DNA from: Zychaea mexicana
Lineage: Eukaryota > Mucoromycota > Mucoromycetes > Mucorales > Lichtheimiaceae
DNA length: 64,000 nucleotides
NCBI RefSeq assembly: GCF_025766255.1
Contig: NW_026516702.1
Coordinates: forward strand, 1-64,000
Direction of reading: 5' to 3'
Every line of letters begins with the position of its first letter. Position 1 is the first letter of the stretch. The position numbers and the translations under genes are program-made. The notes below the pieces were generated by a model. The model did not search any database. It worked only from the letters and a program-made list of their open reading frames with translations, and was not told where the DNA came from. Below are positions 8,931 through 19,823 of the stretch, one piece after another.

Positions 8931-9500
8931 TGTAACGTCTTAGTTTGTGTAAGAGTTACGAATCCCGTTTAATAGGATGGATAGTATAAGAAAAGCTGAT
9001 AAATGTGGATGAAATGCTAAGTATTAAGCAAAAGAGATGAAATAGAAGTGTGGGAGTTCAACAACCAGGAATTATTACGTCTGGAGCCACAAAAGACAAT
9101 CCTTTTGATAGGAAAGGGAAAAGCTAAGTTAAGAGAAAGAGAAGCTAAAGAACTGAACTGTTTATTATTCAATACAAAATATTGGTCTATTTATACTAAT
9201 TCTAATACACTATCTATATCTAATCTAATTGGTGCCTGATCCAATGGATACCGCAGTAGTGCGAAATGGTTTTGCACCTGGTGTGAGTTGGTTTTGCACT
9301 CGCAGTAAGAGTGGTGTTGCGCAGTAAGCGTATTGTTGCGGGTGTGAGATAAATTTGCACTCATAGTTACACCAAGTCTGTGATGAAAATGATAGAGAGT
9401 AAACTGACAGATAGTGATACAAGTAGATTACAAAGCCAATACTAAGGGGAAGAGCCCGTTTATTGATACGAATGTATTGGGGACAACAAGGTAGGTTACA
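8931..9500 (-). repeat. 5' LTR, 570 bp, full length
   Basis: TG...CA-bounded LTR upstream of gag in the sense direction. It contains three copies of a near-palindromic motif (GTGYRA..n..TTTGCAC at about 9259, 9281 and 9342) that also appears five times in the array at 1355-1515. Those copies lie mostly in the portion deleted from the other LTR. Confidence 0.93.
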
Positions 9501-9536
9501 ATATATGCTGATTCTTTGTTGTGAACTGGTTGATAG

Positions 9537-12232
9537 CTTCATTCATGGTCGCTTTCAAGAGCTGCTCCATGACACAGACATAACTCGTGTGCGGTCTCGC
9601 AACATGGGAGAAGATTTATGCATCTCCCTTCTGCATTTGTCGTACGACCTGCTTCAATATTCCGAACGAACTTATCCACGAGCACGCCCTTGGCCACTAT
9701 TGCCATTAGGTTCCCATCAAACGGGGTTCTTTCGGTTGGATACTCGTACTTTGTATTTGTTGGTGAGAAGAGCACGAATGGAGAATCGAAATAATCCGGC
9801 ACCGCTCATATTGCTCGCAGAGGTATTGGTCAGCTTTTTAATCTTTGCTTCTCCCATACATTAGTGTTTGTAATCTTACTCTTATATTTCTGTGTGTGTA
9901 TAGGGCGGGTCACCGTTGTCGATTTCAAGATGCAGACAACTCGAAAGCAATCCGCTCTGGTGCCAGGAGCTATGGGAAACGGTTTTCGATATTGATCACA
10001 TAAAACCAAACCGCCGCCGATACGGTCAAGATTGTGAGTGCTTTTAGTGGTGGCTAGCGAATAATATTATACATTCTATGTATATGCGCATCCTGATCCT
10101 TTTTATACGATTTTTTTATAGATCAAAACCCCTTTGCATACAACGCGCTAAGCTTCAAGCATACAGCGACTACGGATGGATGTATGGTACACGTCCAGTT
10201 CGAAAAGTTTATCGGGAATAGTCCAGGCAAGCATAAATCCTGCTTTAATAATTTGGAGTTTGTGAGCTAAAGCTGAATGTCACGCTGACGACAAAACAAT
10301 ACTATGTACACGCCATGAAGAATTATTTCCTAGTACACACGATGAAATCAGACGCCTTCCCGAAGGTCAAGACTTAACAAATTGGAACCATGGTGTATAC
10401 AGACTCGAGTTGAATCCGGATGGCCTAACTCAGCAGCGTGCCGAAGAAAGTCGAATTGTTGGAGTCGATCCTGGTATGGCGTACTACGAAGAGTACAATA
10501 GTTTGCGGGCTTGTTGCATCATTTCTTTCCCACTGATATTTACGTTTGTAATTGATGATATAGGTGTGTCGTCGATGATCACAGGAGTATCGACTGCTGA
10601 AGAACCTGTACACAACCCAATTGAAGTTACCACGCGAAAGTACCAGTAAGTTGTCTTGAAAAAGAGTATATAATAGATAAGCCTCACACTACATTGAGCT
10701 CTTGACTAAAAAAAATCAATGCAAAGTGCGGAGACGGGTGTCTTTTGGGAATATAAATTAGAAAACAAAAATCGGCAGAAAGCCGAAATCCAAGAGGATT
10801 ATGACTCCATCGCAGAGAACTCGCCCTATGTCTCACGTTCAGAAGATTTTCTTTTCTATATCGCTAATCTGAATCGAATTCGACTTCGGTAAGTAGCAGG
10901 AAGGAGAAGAAAGGAGAAGAAGGGCTAATCAATGCTAGGCGAGTTGGTGACAAGGGCATATAATAACGGCAAGAATATAGAATGCGTCGTTTCTCGTCTG
11001 GGTTCAAACACAGAGAAATCAGGAGCTTGTTATTCTCAAGCCGGCAGAGAAAACAAGATCTTGTCAAAGATGAGCTGCTAGGTGTCACTCCTCCTCACCC
11101 AGCTGTAAGCGATTCCCTTTTTCCAATTTTTCTCGCGTGATATCTGATAATACGCTGATGATCATTTTTGAAAAACTGAAACATAGGGAGAGCCTATCAA
11201 ATGGATACACAAATCGTCGCACCGATCCCGCAAAAGAGCTGCCCGCCTGAGGCGAGAACGCGAGCGTTGGCACCCAAATCAACAACCAACAATTGTGTTC
11301 TATGGCTCCAGCAGAATGCCGCATTTCCCGGGATGGGCCCCGATCCCCCATTTGGTTAGTATATTTACAAGAGAGAATGCGCAAAGAGGTTGCTATACAC
11401 TTATGAGTAACGTATATTTTAGGGACTAATTAAAAAATTGGCTTCATACATGCTGCTAATACTGACGGACGAGTACAACACTTCTCAAGTTCACGCAGGG
11501 TGTCAGCAACGACTAACAAGTATTCCATATGACGAGGAGGTTTGCGGACACAGGTACGTAATAATATAATATCTGATTGCTATACATAATTCCCGCTTTG
11601 AGAAGCCCACTTACAACGACTGACGGGATCATTTTTACCTATGTATCCATGCAGAAAAACAAGAGAACGTGCAACGTACTGGGTTGAAGGATCTCAAGGC
11701 GGCTTCATTTCAAAGAGGTAAAGGAAAATAAAGTACTGTCGAGACCAGGATGGCAATTTGTTGAATCCGGCAAGTGACTGTATACAGGCACGCCCACCAC
11801 CGCCAGGTAAAGGTAAATTTCTACTAATAAGGTATATAATCAGTAGTTGTATTCTGCTGTACTAAATTGGCATGGAATACCATAATAGATTGGGTGATGT
11901 GGATTGAACTAAGCTTGCAATAACCATCCAGAGCTTTATCCAGAGGCTGTGGTATGTTTTCACCCTTTAAACCCAAGAAGGATTCTGCCTATCATATGCT
12001 AAAAGAGTTTTGTTTTCTCATCTAGATTGTAGACCGGGATAAAAATGCGGCATTGAACATAAGAAGCATAGGCATAGCCTATATGAATAATGATGGACAT
12101 CCAGACTTTCGACCAGAGGTATTCCTACCACCAGGTGGACAGCTCCCTCAACAAGCGCAACTTCAAGAAGATCAAGAAGAACAGGAGGAACCGGAAAACA
12201 ATATTTTAGCATTAGAAAATGATAGGAATTAG
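9537..12232 (+). CDS. Fanzor-like (OMEGA/TnpB-family) RNA-guided nuclease, catalytic exons
   Basis: This is the main part of a eukaryotic TnpB relative. Proposed exons are 9537-9822, 9904-10033, 10122-10226 (or 10220), 10267-10473, 10564-10645, 10727-10888, 10981-11104, 11187-11354, 11423-11553, 11655-11717, 11788-11806 and 12026-12232. With the two exons before 360 they give one uninterrupted frame of about 651 codons. Diagnostic motifs in order: FKHTATTDG (Fanzor TDG block), RIVGVDPG (RuvC-I Asp), FYGSSRMPHFPGWAP, LTDEYNTSQVHAGC (RuvC-II Glu, then the zinc-finger position with His in place of the first Cys) and IVDRDKNAALNI (RuvC-III Asp), so all three RuvC acidic residues are present. The C-terminus is acidic and Gln/Glu-rich. 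Weak points are a 40-46 nt intron near 10227, a 19-nt exon at 11788 and a 219-nt last intron that could hide a second Cys pair. Known Fanzors are programmable RNA-guided DNA nucleases; activity here is inferred only. Confidence 0.75.
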
Positions 12233-12435
12233 TCGAAAATTCCACCACGATTGTATCTTGGGGCCAAGAGGACAGTGCTTTTACTCAGCGCGGAAGCCAC
12301 GGACTCTGGAGTAAGTATTAAATCTATTTTCTATGACTGTTTTGAAACATTTGAAATCATCACTAATACACTGTCTACATTTGTGGAAAAATTATTTTGA
12401 CCAACCTCATTCATGTTACCCAAGCCCAAAGCAGG
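12233..12435. other. 3' flank of the Fanzor-like gene
   Basis: Short non-coding stretch between the Fanzor stop and the LINE target duplication. Known Fanzor/TnpB systems encode their guide RNA at the 3' end of the nuclease gene, so this is where an omega-RNA would be sought. I see no obvious terminal inverted repeat or hairpin. Confidence 0.3.
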
Positions 12436-12447
12436 TCAGTTGCTCTG

Positions 12448-13719
12448 GTTCAAACTTTATAAATCTTTATTAAACGGCCATATAAGCGCTTCGCCAATCG
12501 CATACTCGCTAAAGCCCGGTCGCCATGACTGGTGAACAAAAAACCCCGTGAGCCAGAGGGGGAAAATGTAGAGCAAAATGATAAAGGACTTGAGAGAAAA
12601 CAAAAAGGGGAGTATCTAGGGTTACAAGAGTGCACAAAGGTTAAGAGAGATAAAAAGTGGGGCGGGAGCTTGCGGCTACAAAGCGGCAAGGGACAGGGAA
12701 TCTTTTTCTTGTTTTTTTTTTTTTTTTTTTTTTGTGTTTTGAAGAACTAGTACAAGGAATTAGGGTGTGAGGGAGGGCGAAGGGGAAAGAGATAGGCGTG
12801 AATCAGCATTGGTTTGATCAAGCCACAGCAAAAAGTCGTTGCACGGGGTGGTGGCAATGCCAGTGTCTTCAGTGAATAGGTCGTCGTCGTGGCATAAACG
12901 ATCGATGTCTCGGAGTAAGCTGGTGAGTCGGGGCCAACAAAAGCGCCAATAACGTTTGGTGGTGGTGCTGCGAGGGCGAGTTCTTGGTAACGAGTTGAGT
13001 ATGAAGGAGATAGGATCTAGGATTACAAGAGGAACTTGTAAACGCACGTGTGCTTGCAGACAGATGATGACATGGTCCCGAGATAGGTGATGGCGATCTG
13101 AACAATTGCGGCAGATAGCCTCCGGACGACCATTCGGCATCCAGCCAAGACGCCAACGTATGAGACGACTTCGGTGGTGGTATTGCATCGGGAGCCAAAC
13201 TATTGGGTCGACACCCAGCGTAGGACGACAAGCAGAGAGCAATTTAGCGCGTGGGCCAAGAAGAGTAGATTCAAAATCGGTAGTATACAGGTTGCGAATA
13301 GCATGTGATAAGGCTTTCTTGTCAAATGGCGTCTCTGTAGAAGGGAGACGTTGCCACAATGTGGTGCGTTGCAGGTGACGGTATCGGCTCGTAGAGACGA
13401 CAGAAAGTCGCGGGACGAGCTTGGATAATAAAGCATCATCAGGTAACCAATGACTTCGATTGAGAAATTTCGCTTGGAGAACAGCCACTCTGAGTTTCAT
13501 AGGAGGGATATTGACCAGATGCTGCATGACCTTGGTTGATGAGGTGCTATTCGAGCTGCCATAGAAGCGCCGAAGGCAAGCCGATTGGGCGTCCTCCAAC
13601 AGTTTGATGTGCTTCTGGAGTGGCTTCTGGATGGCTAAACCATACTCCATTTGAGGGCGTATGAACTGACCATAAATTCTTGCAGCGAGCAAACGAGTGA
13701 AACCGGTAGGACTGAGGCC
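12448..13719 (-). mobile_element. 5'-truncated LINE (non-LTR retrotransposon)
   Basis: A - strand insertion bounded by the exact 12-bp direct repeat TCAGTTGCTCTG at 12436-12447 and 13720-13731, the expected target-site duplication. The coding part starts abruptly at the 13719 edge, as in 5' truncation during target-primed reverse transcription. The 3' part contains a 23-bp A run (T run at about 12711-12733 on +) and an AATAAA signal near 12470 close to the 3' end. It separates the Fanzor-like gene from the LAT transporter. Confidence 0.85.
12760..13719 (-). pseudogene. LINE ORF2 fragment, C-terminal region after the RT core
   Basis: About 319 codons without an internal stop, open from the truncation point. 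It begins in the segment that follows the RT palm of LINEs (RLLAARIYGQFIRPQMEYGL, then LLEDAQSACLRRFYG), continues through a helical region and carries the C-terminal Cys/His cluster CRNCSDRHHLSRDHVIIC. The catalytic RT and endonuclease domains are absent because of the 5' truncation, so it cannot move on its own. Confidence 0.85.
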
Positions 13720-13862
13720 TCAGTTGCTCTGTCTGATTCTGCCCAATCAATTTACGAGCCGGCTTTGCTGCCCACTTTTCCAACCTTCCTGTGTGTGTGC
13801 GACCACAATCAGTTATTCTTGTTGCGGCAAACTCTTTTTTCCTGTGTTTCCAGGGACCTTAA

Positions 13863-16091
13863 ATGACAGCGTCGCCCTCTGACCGCAACGACAACAACAA
13901 CAACCAAGACTATGAACTTGATGCTGCGTTTTCGCTAAAGCACGATGAACAGCTGACGGACGATGAAGTCTTGTCGCTGCTTTCAGACGACAACGATGGC
14001 CAGCAAACGCTTTTACCGACGACTCATCATACCAATCATTCGAGTGCATCGGTGTTTTCATTTGAATCAATTCCAATGATCCCACTGACAGAGACTCAGG
14101 TACGGGGGCCTGAGCTTCAGAAAAAAGTGTCATTTCTCAATGGTCTTGGTTTGGTTGTTGGTGCCATGATCGGTAGTGGACTTTTTAGCTCTCCAGGTAA
14201 AAGGGTAATATCCTGTTTACCTAGTATGTTGCACTTCTGTGAGGTGCTTCTAGGGCGCCCATACGTGCAACATATCACATAAAAGTTATATGAGTGAAAA
14301 AATAAACTGAAGATCCTTTAAATATTTCTATAGGACCTGTGTTAGAAGCGATGGAAGCACCAGGAACGGCATTGGTGATATGGCTTGTTGCCGGTCTGCT
14401 CGCACTTTGCGGTGCACTATGTTATGCAGAACTCGGTACAATGCTCCCGATGAATGGTGGTGAATCAGTGTATCTACATCGTGCATTTGGTAGCCTTGTA
14501 TCATTTACGTTTGAGTTTGTAAGCATAGTTGTGCAAAAGGTAAGCAGATTTATAGTTTTGACGTCTCCTAATCTGATGGTATTATTGTCTTTCCAACACT
14601 TACGTGTACACTTATATAAAGCCTGGTGGTCTAGCTATTGTTTGTACAGTTTTTGGCGAATATGTTTCTCGAATAGCATTTCATACCTACTTTTTTCGTG
14701 TGCCTCACGATTCGCAAGAAGCTGTTGAGCTCGCAGACTCAGTCATTCCTGGATACCTTCCAAAGCTTCTAGCTGTCATCAGCTTATGGCTTGTTAATCT
14801 CATTAATGCCTTTTCCACGCGAGCCGGCATCCGTGTCCAAGACTTTCTGACCATCCTCAAAGTGTTAGCTGCGGTTGTCATTTCTGTTACCGGTGTTGTC
14901 ATGCTTGCCAAAGGGACAGTGGTTGGTAACAGTTTCCAGGGTGATCCATTTGCTGGGTTCGATAAGCTTTCTTTTGGCCAGTATGCACTAGCTCTTTACT
15001 CTGGTAAGACAAACATGAAAAAATAAGCTATCAACTTGTCTGTCATTGCTAAATTTGGGGTTTTTCAAAGGATTATGGGCATATGATGGATGGAACAACC
15101 TGAATTACGTCTCAGGGGAGATGAAGCAGCCCCACCGGGACTTGCCACGAGTGATCATTATTGGCATCCCTGTTGTCATCGTGTGCTATTTTTTCGCCAA
15201 CATAGCGTATTTGGCGGTTCTGCGTCCAGAGGTCGTCATGCATACAAACACAGTGGCTATGGATTTTGGCAAAAAAGTTTTTGGTCCAGTTGGTGGTATT
15301 TTGCTTGCAGTGTGTGTTGCTTTGAGCTGTTTTGGTGTAAGTTATAAGTCAACTTGGAAGCCAAGCTTTCTCCTCGTCCTAAACTGATATATAATTCCTT
15401 ACAGACTGCCAACGCCGGTGTATTCACTGGTGCTCGTATCATCTATGTCTCTGCAAAGCAAGGTCATATACCCGGCGTGTTTGGAAAGCTCAGTACAAGC
15501 AGACAAACGCCTCTCACTGCCATCGTGCTTCAAGGCCTGCTAACAACCATAATGATTATTATTGGCTCATTCCGCGCGTTGGTCAATTTTTACTCAACAT
15601 GTGCATGGATGTAAGATTTTGAACTGATCACTTAGTGGACGCTACTAGCAATAGAGAATATGGAATCGTGTTTAACTGACATCTACTTCATATATAGCTT
15701 CTATTTCCTTGCTGTCTTCTCATTACTTGTTTTTCGATACACGGAACCTGAGTTGAAACGACCTTATCGAGTGTGGTTAACGACACCGATTTTGTTTTGC
15801 ATTGTGGCACTTTTCCTATGTGTTATGCCATTTATGGAAGCACCTTGGGAGAGTTTTACGTCGCTCGCATTTGTTCTGCTTGCGGTTCCCATTTGGTTAG
15901 TTCAAGTCAAGTACCGCGAGGCATTGGGTAAACTGTGGAATGGTAAGGATGTTTCCCTTGTTTTCCTATCTGTAATTCACGGATCAAGCTCTAACGTTAG
16001 CTTTTTTCCGACTGGCTTAGCGACGATGGATAAACTGAGAGGACGGCAACGTCGTGGCTATCAGGGGATGAGCATGACAGAGACAGATTAG
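13863..16091 (+). CDS. L-type amino-acid transporter (APC superfamily, LAT/SLC7-like)
   Basis: Seven exons: 13863-14196, 14334-14539, 14622-15003, 15071-15336, 15405-15610, 15698-15942, 16021-16091; 569 aa. A hydrophilic acidic N-terminus of about 85 residues precedes GLGLVVGAMIGSGLFSSPGP, the TM1 signature of LAT transporters. GALCYAELGTMLPMNGGE in TM3 and GLWAYDGWNNLNYVSGE in TM6 follow, then about 12 membrane segments in total. It most resembles SLC7 light chains and fungal MUP1-like methionine permeases, exchanging neutral amino acids at the plasma or an internal membrane. Substrate cannot be told from sequence. ATG 13863 is chosen as the first in-frame Met after an in-frame stop region. 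Confidence 0.9.
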
Positions 16092-16747
16092 GAAAAAATA
16101 AGTTTACCATCTGTTGTAATCCATAGAATCTTTCTTCTTTTTCACTGCAGCACCGTTGCTCGCCCGTGAGATTAAGAGAAACGTACTTTTCATTTTTAAT
16201 TTGTTGTTACATTATTCACTCTTATGGTTTGTAGATATATGCTTATATAACCCGAAAAACACCAGTTTGACTGACTTGCTTTGAAAGACAATAGATGCAG
16301 GGTGGATTGGTTTCTCAACCTCAGGGACTTTTTGTGATCTGCCAAAAGAGGGGGATGGCACAATGAAGAGGATGACGCTGGGCGTTCTCAAACCTAAAGG
16401 AACTGAGGAGTGCCTTTTGGTCAGCCAGCAATATTGTAGAAGAAAGAGCGAGTGACGGAAAGCGACAAAGGAGTACCAAGGCAGATGCGTGCATTCAGAT
16501 AAGGTAGAGTAAGAGACGTTACACAGCTGATCAAAAAGATGGGGCTTATTTTTGAGTTCATTGTTCTTGCCGCGGCGTGTCTGTGCTACAATTGAACGGG
16601 CGATCATTATTATGAACGTGAGAGAGGGGTGTTGTACTTTTTGCCCAGCCGATGGGCCACTCTCCCCAGTGAGTTACTGCTTTGCACGAATAAAAAAGGA
16701 GCTTCCTGCCAATTTCTTGTTTACTTTTCACGATGCCGGTTTTTGTC
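16092..16747. other. Intergenic region
   Basis: No supported gene. It holds the 3' flank of the transporter and the upstream region of the ankyrin gene; ORFs on either strand here look random. Confidence 0.5.
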
Positions 16748-16753
16748 TATAAA
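16748..16753 (+). promoter_or_regulatory. TATA-like box of the ankyrin-repeat gene
   Basis: TATAAA fused to an ATG at 16753. If it is the core promoter, transcription would start some 30-100 bp downstream, which excludes ATG 16753 and favours ATG 16918 as the start codon. Confidence 0.35.
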
Positions 16754-16917
16754 TGGCGCACGCATCATTAGTGTTGAACGACACTGGACATATCGTAGTT
16801 CTTTTAATTTCTCCCTTTCTTTTATTCGGTGACACATTTCTCCTACTCCAGCAACGATATCAAAGCATCCAACTGTATTCTAAAGTAACCGCAGCTACAG
16901 AGCCTTCTGCAGAAATA

Positions 16918-19451
16918 ATGTTTTCCAAATCAACAGCACCATCATCATCGCTCCCCGGCAACGAGAAGCCTAACGAGAAAATGACTCACAACAATGACGA
17001 AATGACAGCCGCGGCACTTCCTATAGACGACAATATCGTCTTCGATAGAAAGCAGCAGCAGAAAATCTTTGACGACACCTCCAGATACAACACGGCCACT
17101 GACAGCAGCTTAATAGACGATGATATAGATGGGGAGCAATGGGATAAAAAACCCACTCAACAGTCCTCACCACCGCTACCTATTATTGAACACCTATTGA
17201 TATCGCCGCTACAACCAACCACCAGCAATGAGGACAACCAAATCCTTGATATTATTCATAGTGATATTGGCAGCACAACTATACAGGAAAAACTTAAAGC
17301 AGCTGTTGATAAAATGACAGCGAGATACATCAAGCGATACAGCACACTTGCGCAGGCATTCGAAAATCTCGAAGCAATTCGCAGCAATTTAGAGCATGAG
17401 CTCACGATCCAGCAAGCACACTACGACAAAGCAGTTCGCGAAATGAAATTTTACAAGTCCAAGTACCAACGACTGCGGCTAACACAGCATCAAAACCAGC
17501 AATATCAGACTCCCTTGTCAAGATTGTTTATTGACGACGACGATATTGTCGACTGGCAAAGACGAGTCACCACTGCAAACAACAGTACTAGTAGCAATAA
17601 TAAGTCATCGCGTGTTCTGCAGCGCAAAAAGTCTTATGCTTCAGAAAACAACGAAAGCTGTTGTGGCTCAACTTGCAGCAGCTCACGGTCGGTATGGACG
17701 TGCTCATCTGCACGCAGCAGTATCAACACTTTTTCTTTTCTTCCGCACGGTACTTTCCACCCACATTACAATCCCAACAAACACTCTGCTGGGCCAGCCT
17801 CCGAAGAAGACGGCGGCGACTCTGCATATCAACAGCTCCAACAACAAGACGAACAAGTAGTGGACTTGATGGCAGTATTGGCTATGGAAGACCAGCCGGA
17901 AACTACCATGAGCTCCACCAAGACCCTTCCTATCCAGACTGTGGGTGTTGGACCTAGCGCACCGCCACCGACGGATCCCCCTCCACCACCGCCTCTGCAA
18001 TCATACACTGTCCCAGCATGTCCTTCATCCCCAGAAGCAGTGCAGCAAGATTCAAGTCCAGAAAATGATTCCGCAAGCGAACCATCGTCAGATCCTTTGA
18101 AGAACACACGAACGATGCCTTTGACCTTCGCCTGTGGTGATGGGTTCTGGGACACGATCGCACGAGGCAAAAACAATAAAGTTGAAGTAGATAGCCTTAT
18201 AAGGTAAAAAATCGTCCTTTTCCCCCCAACATGCAGCATAACAATCATCATAGTAGTGCATATGCATATGCATATGCATGTAGCAGTAATATGCAAAGGA
18301 ACGATAATCTAACAGATATGTATCAAACTTTAATACAGCAATTATCTTCGTCGTGGCGGGCAACCAAACGTTGCTAAGAACTCCAGTACTCTCAAATCAG
18401 TCAAGGAGGGCTATGGGTTGATCCATGCCTTGATCGCTGTCAAAAATAGCAGTGCCTTGTCCCGTGTGGTTGAAGCTGGCGCCAATCCAAATGTTATAGC
18501 CTTATCACCGGAGGAGTCGGATCGTACGACACCGCTTGTCCTTGCCTCGCAGTTAGGTTACTTGACAGGTATCCGGCTTTTGCTAGAACGTGCTCGAGCA
18601 GATATTTTCCAACGCGGGCCAAATCAAATCACTGCCTTACATGCAGCAATTGAGAAAGGCGCGGATGATATAGTCATGTATCTCCTCCGCGCTTCGAAAT
18701 ATGCATTACTGGACATTGTAGATGTAGAAGGTAATTGTTTCTTCTCTCTCTTTGAGAAACTCCACGCCCTTACTTTTTATTCAGTTTAAGCTTACTGTAA
18801 GTTATTCTCTTAGGTGCGTCGCCTCTGCATTACGCGTGCAAGCATGGCCGAACACGGATAATGGTCATGTTCATCCGGGATTGCCATGTCAAGCTCGACT
18901 CGCGCGATAATAAGGGCGAAACCCCTTTGCATTATGCAGTACGACAACGGCGTCTCAAGATTATCACACGACTGATTGGTGATTTTGGAGTTTATCCAAA
19001 CCATTATATAGTCAAGCAAACGCCCACACCATTGGATCTTGCAAAATCTGGTGGCTTCAAAACGATTTCCGAATACTTGCGTAAAATGGGTGCCAAAACG
19101 ACCAAAGAAATGGAGAAGACGGCCAATCGCAGCTCCATTACAAACGGTGGTACCAAGGAATATTCTTCAACTACATCTGCCACAACCAGTCGTAGTAGTG
19201 CTGCAACCACCAGCACTACATCTAGCACTCAAATCAGTGGGATCGCTGCACTGGGATTATCAAGTACCATTAGTCGTGGCTCAACGGCAACAGCAACAAC
19301 ATCATCGTCCAGAAGAAGTGTGATTAGCTCCTCTTCTGGAAGTGCAAGCATCCTTAGCGGCAACGAGTCGGCTATTAGTAGAGATAGTGCGAGTTTTGTC
19401 TTATCAAGGTCATCCATAAGTAGTTTCCGTAATAATCTTCTCGGTCATTAA
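16918..19451 (+). CDS. Ankyrin-repeat protein with coiled coil
   Basis: Exons 16918-18203, 18339-18730, 18814-19451; 771 aa. The first exon encodes a low-complexity, Ser/Asp-rich N-terminus, a heptad-like helical segment (ENLEAIRSNLEHELTIQQAH), then Gln/Pro-rich linkers. The second and third exons encode about five ankyrin repeats (GLIHALIAVKNSSALSRVVE, TPLVLASQLGYLTGIRLLLE, TALHAAIEKGADDIVMYLL, SPLHYACKHGRTRIMVMFI, TPLHYAVRQRRLKIITRLI). A Ser/Thr-rich tail ends the protein. Probably a protein-protein adaptor; no catalytic domain seen. An upstream in-frame ATG at 16753 would add a hydrophobic leader but sits on a TATA-like box, so 16918 is preferred. Confidence 0.82.
18258..18280. repeat. ATGCAT-type microsatellite in an intron
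   Basis: Alternating CATATG/GCATAT units inside the 18204-18338 intron of the ankyrin gene. Confidence 0.7.
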
Positions 19452-19823
19452 TGATATTGTTTTTTTTCGCTTAATGCACCCACTTTTGATTTTCAACAAT
19501 ATTGTAAAGGTTATAAACCGTTGTTTCCTATTCTGCTTCTTGCATAATACAGCGTAATGATTAGAGTGCCATATAGAAATCGCATTAATTTAATTTTTTT
19601 TGTCGCCCAGATACTGATGTGGACTCGTCTTATCTGTCAATTGAGCTTCATCTTACAAATCGAGTTCCAGCACATTCTTGAAAACCCGAACGAACAGATA
19701 GTCGAATTGCGTAATTGGATGACCTATTTTGGTACTATCATGGAGCAGAATCCGAGAATTCTTTCTCGCATTGTTCTCTCTTTTTTCTACCCTGACCTTA
19801 CTGTTACTTATTATAATTAAGAA
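19452..19823. other. Intergenic region
   Basis: AT-rich spacer between two co-oriented genes; the reading frame at 19557-19820 shows no recognisable domain and is treated as chance. Confidence 0.45.

Larger units (their letters stand above)
399..9500 (-). mobile_element. Ty3/gypsy-class LTR retrotransposon, about 9.1 kb
   Basis: Two LTRs beginning TGTAAC and ending GTTACA (399-618 and 8931-9500) bound ORFs that all read on the - strand, so the right LTR is the 5' LTR. Order in the sense direction: gag (two overlapping frames), protease-RT-RNase H, a 605-bp spacer, integrase, a repeat array, an extra ORF, 3' LTR. RT before integrase is the Ty3/gypsy (Metaviridae) order. ATATAT flanks both ends (393-398 and 9501-9506), consistent with a 4-6 bp target duplication. 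The shared parts of the LTRs match perfectly by eye and the ORFs lack stops, so insertion was recent. The element lies inside an intron of a Fanzor-like gene, antisense to it. Confidence 0.95.

Noticed and set aside
12450..12750. Short ORFs on both strands in the 3' part of the LINE
   Set aside because: They overlap the LINE 3' UTR and A run and show no domain; chance frames.
16212..16607. 131-aa - strand ORF after the LAT transporter
   Set aside because: Random composition, no domain, and it overlaps the transporter's 3' flank.
16753..16917. Upstream ATG that would give the ankyrin protein a hydrophobic leader
   Set aside because: The ATG is part of a TATAAATG box and would lie at or before the transcription start; ATG 16918 is preferred.
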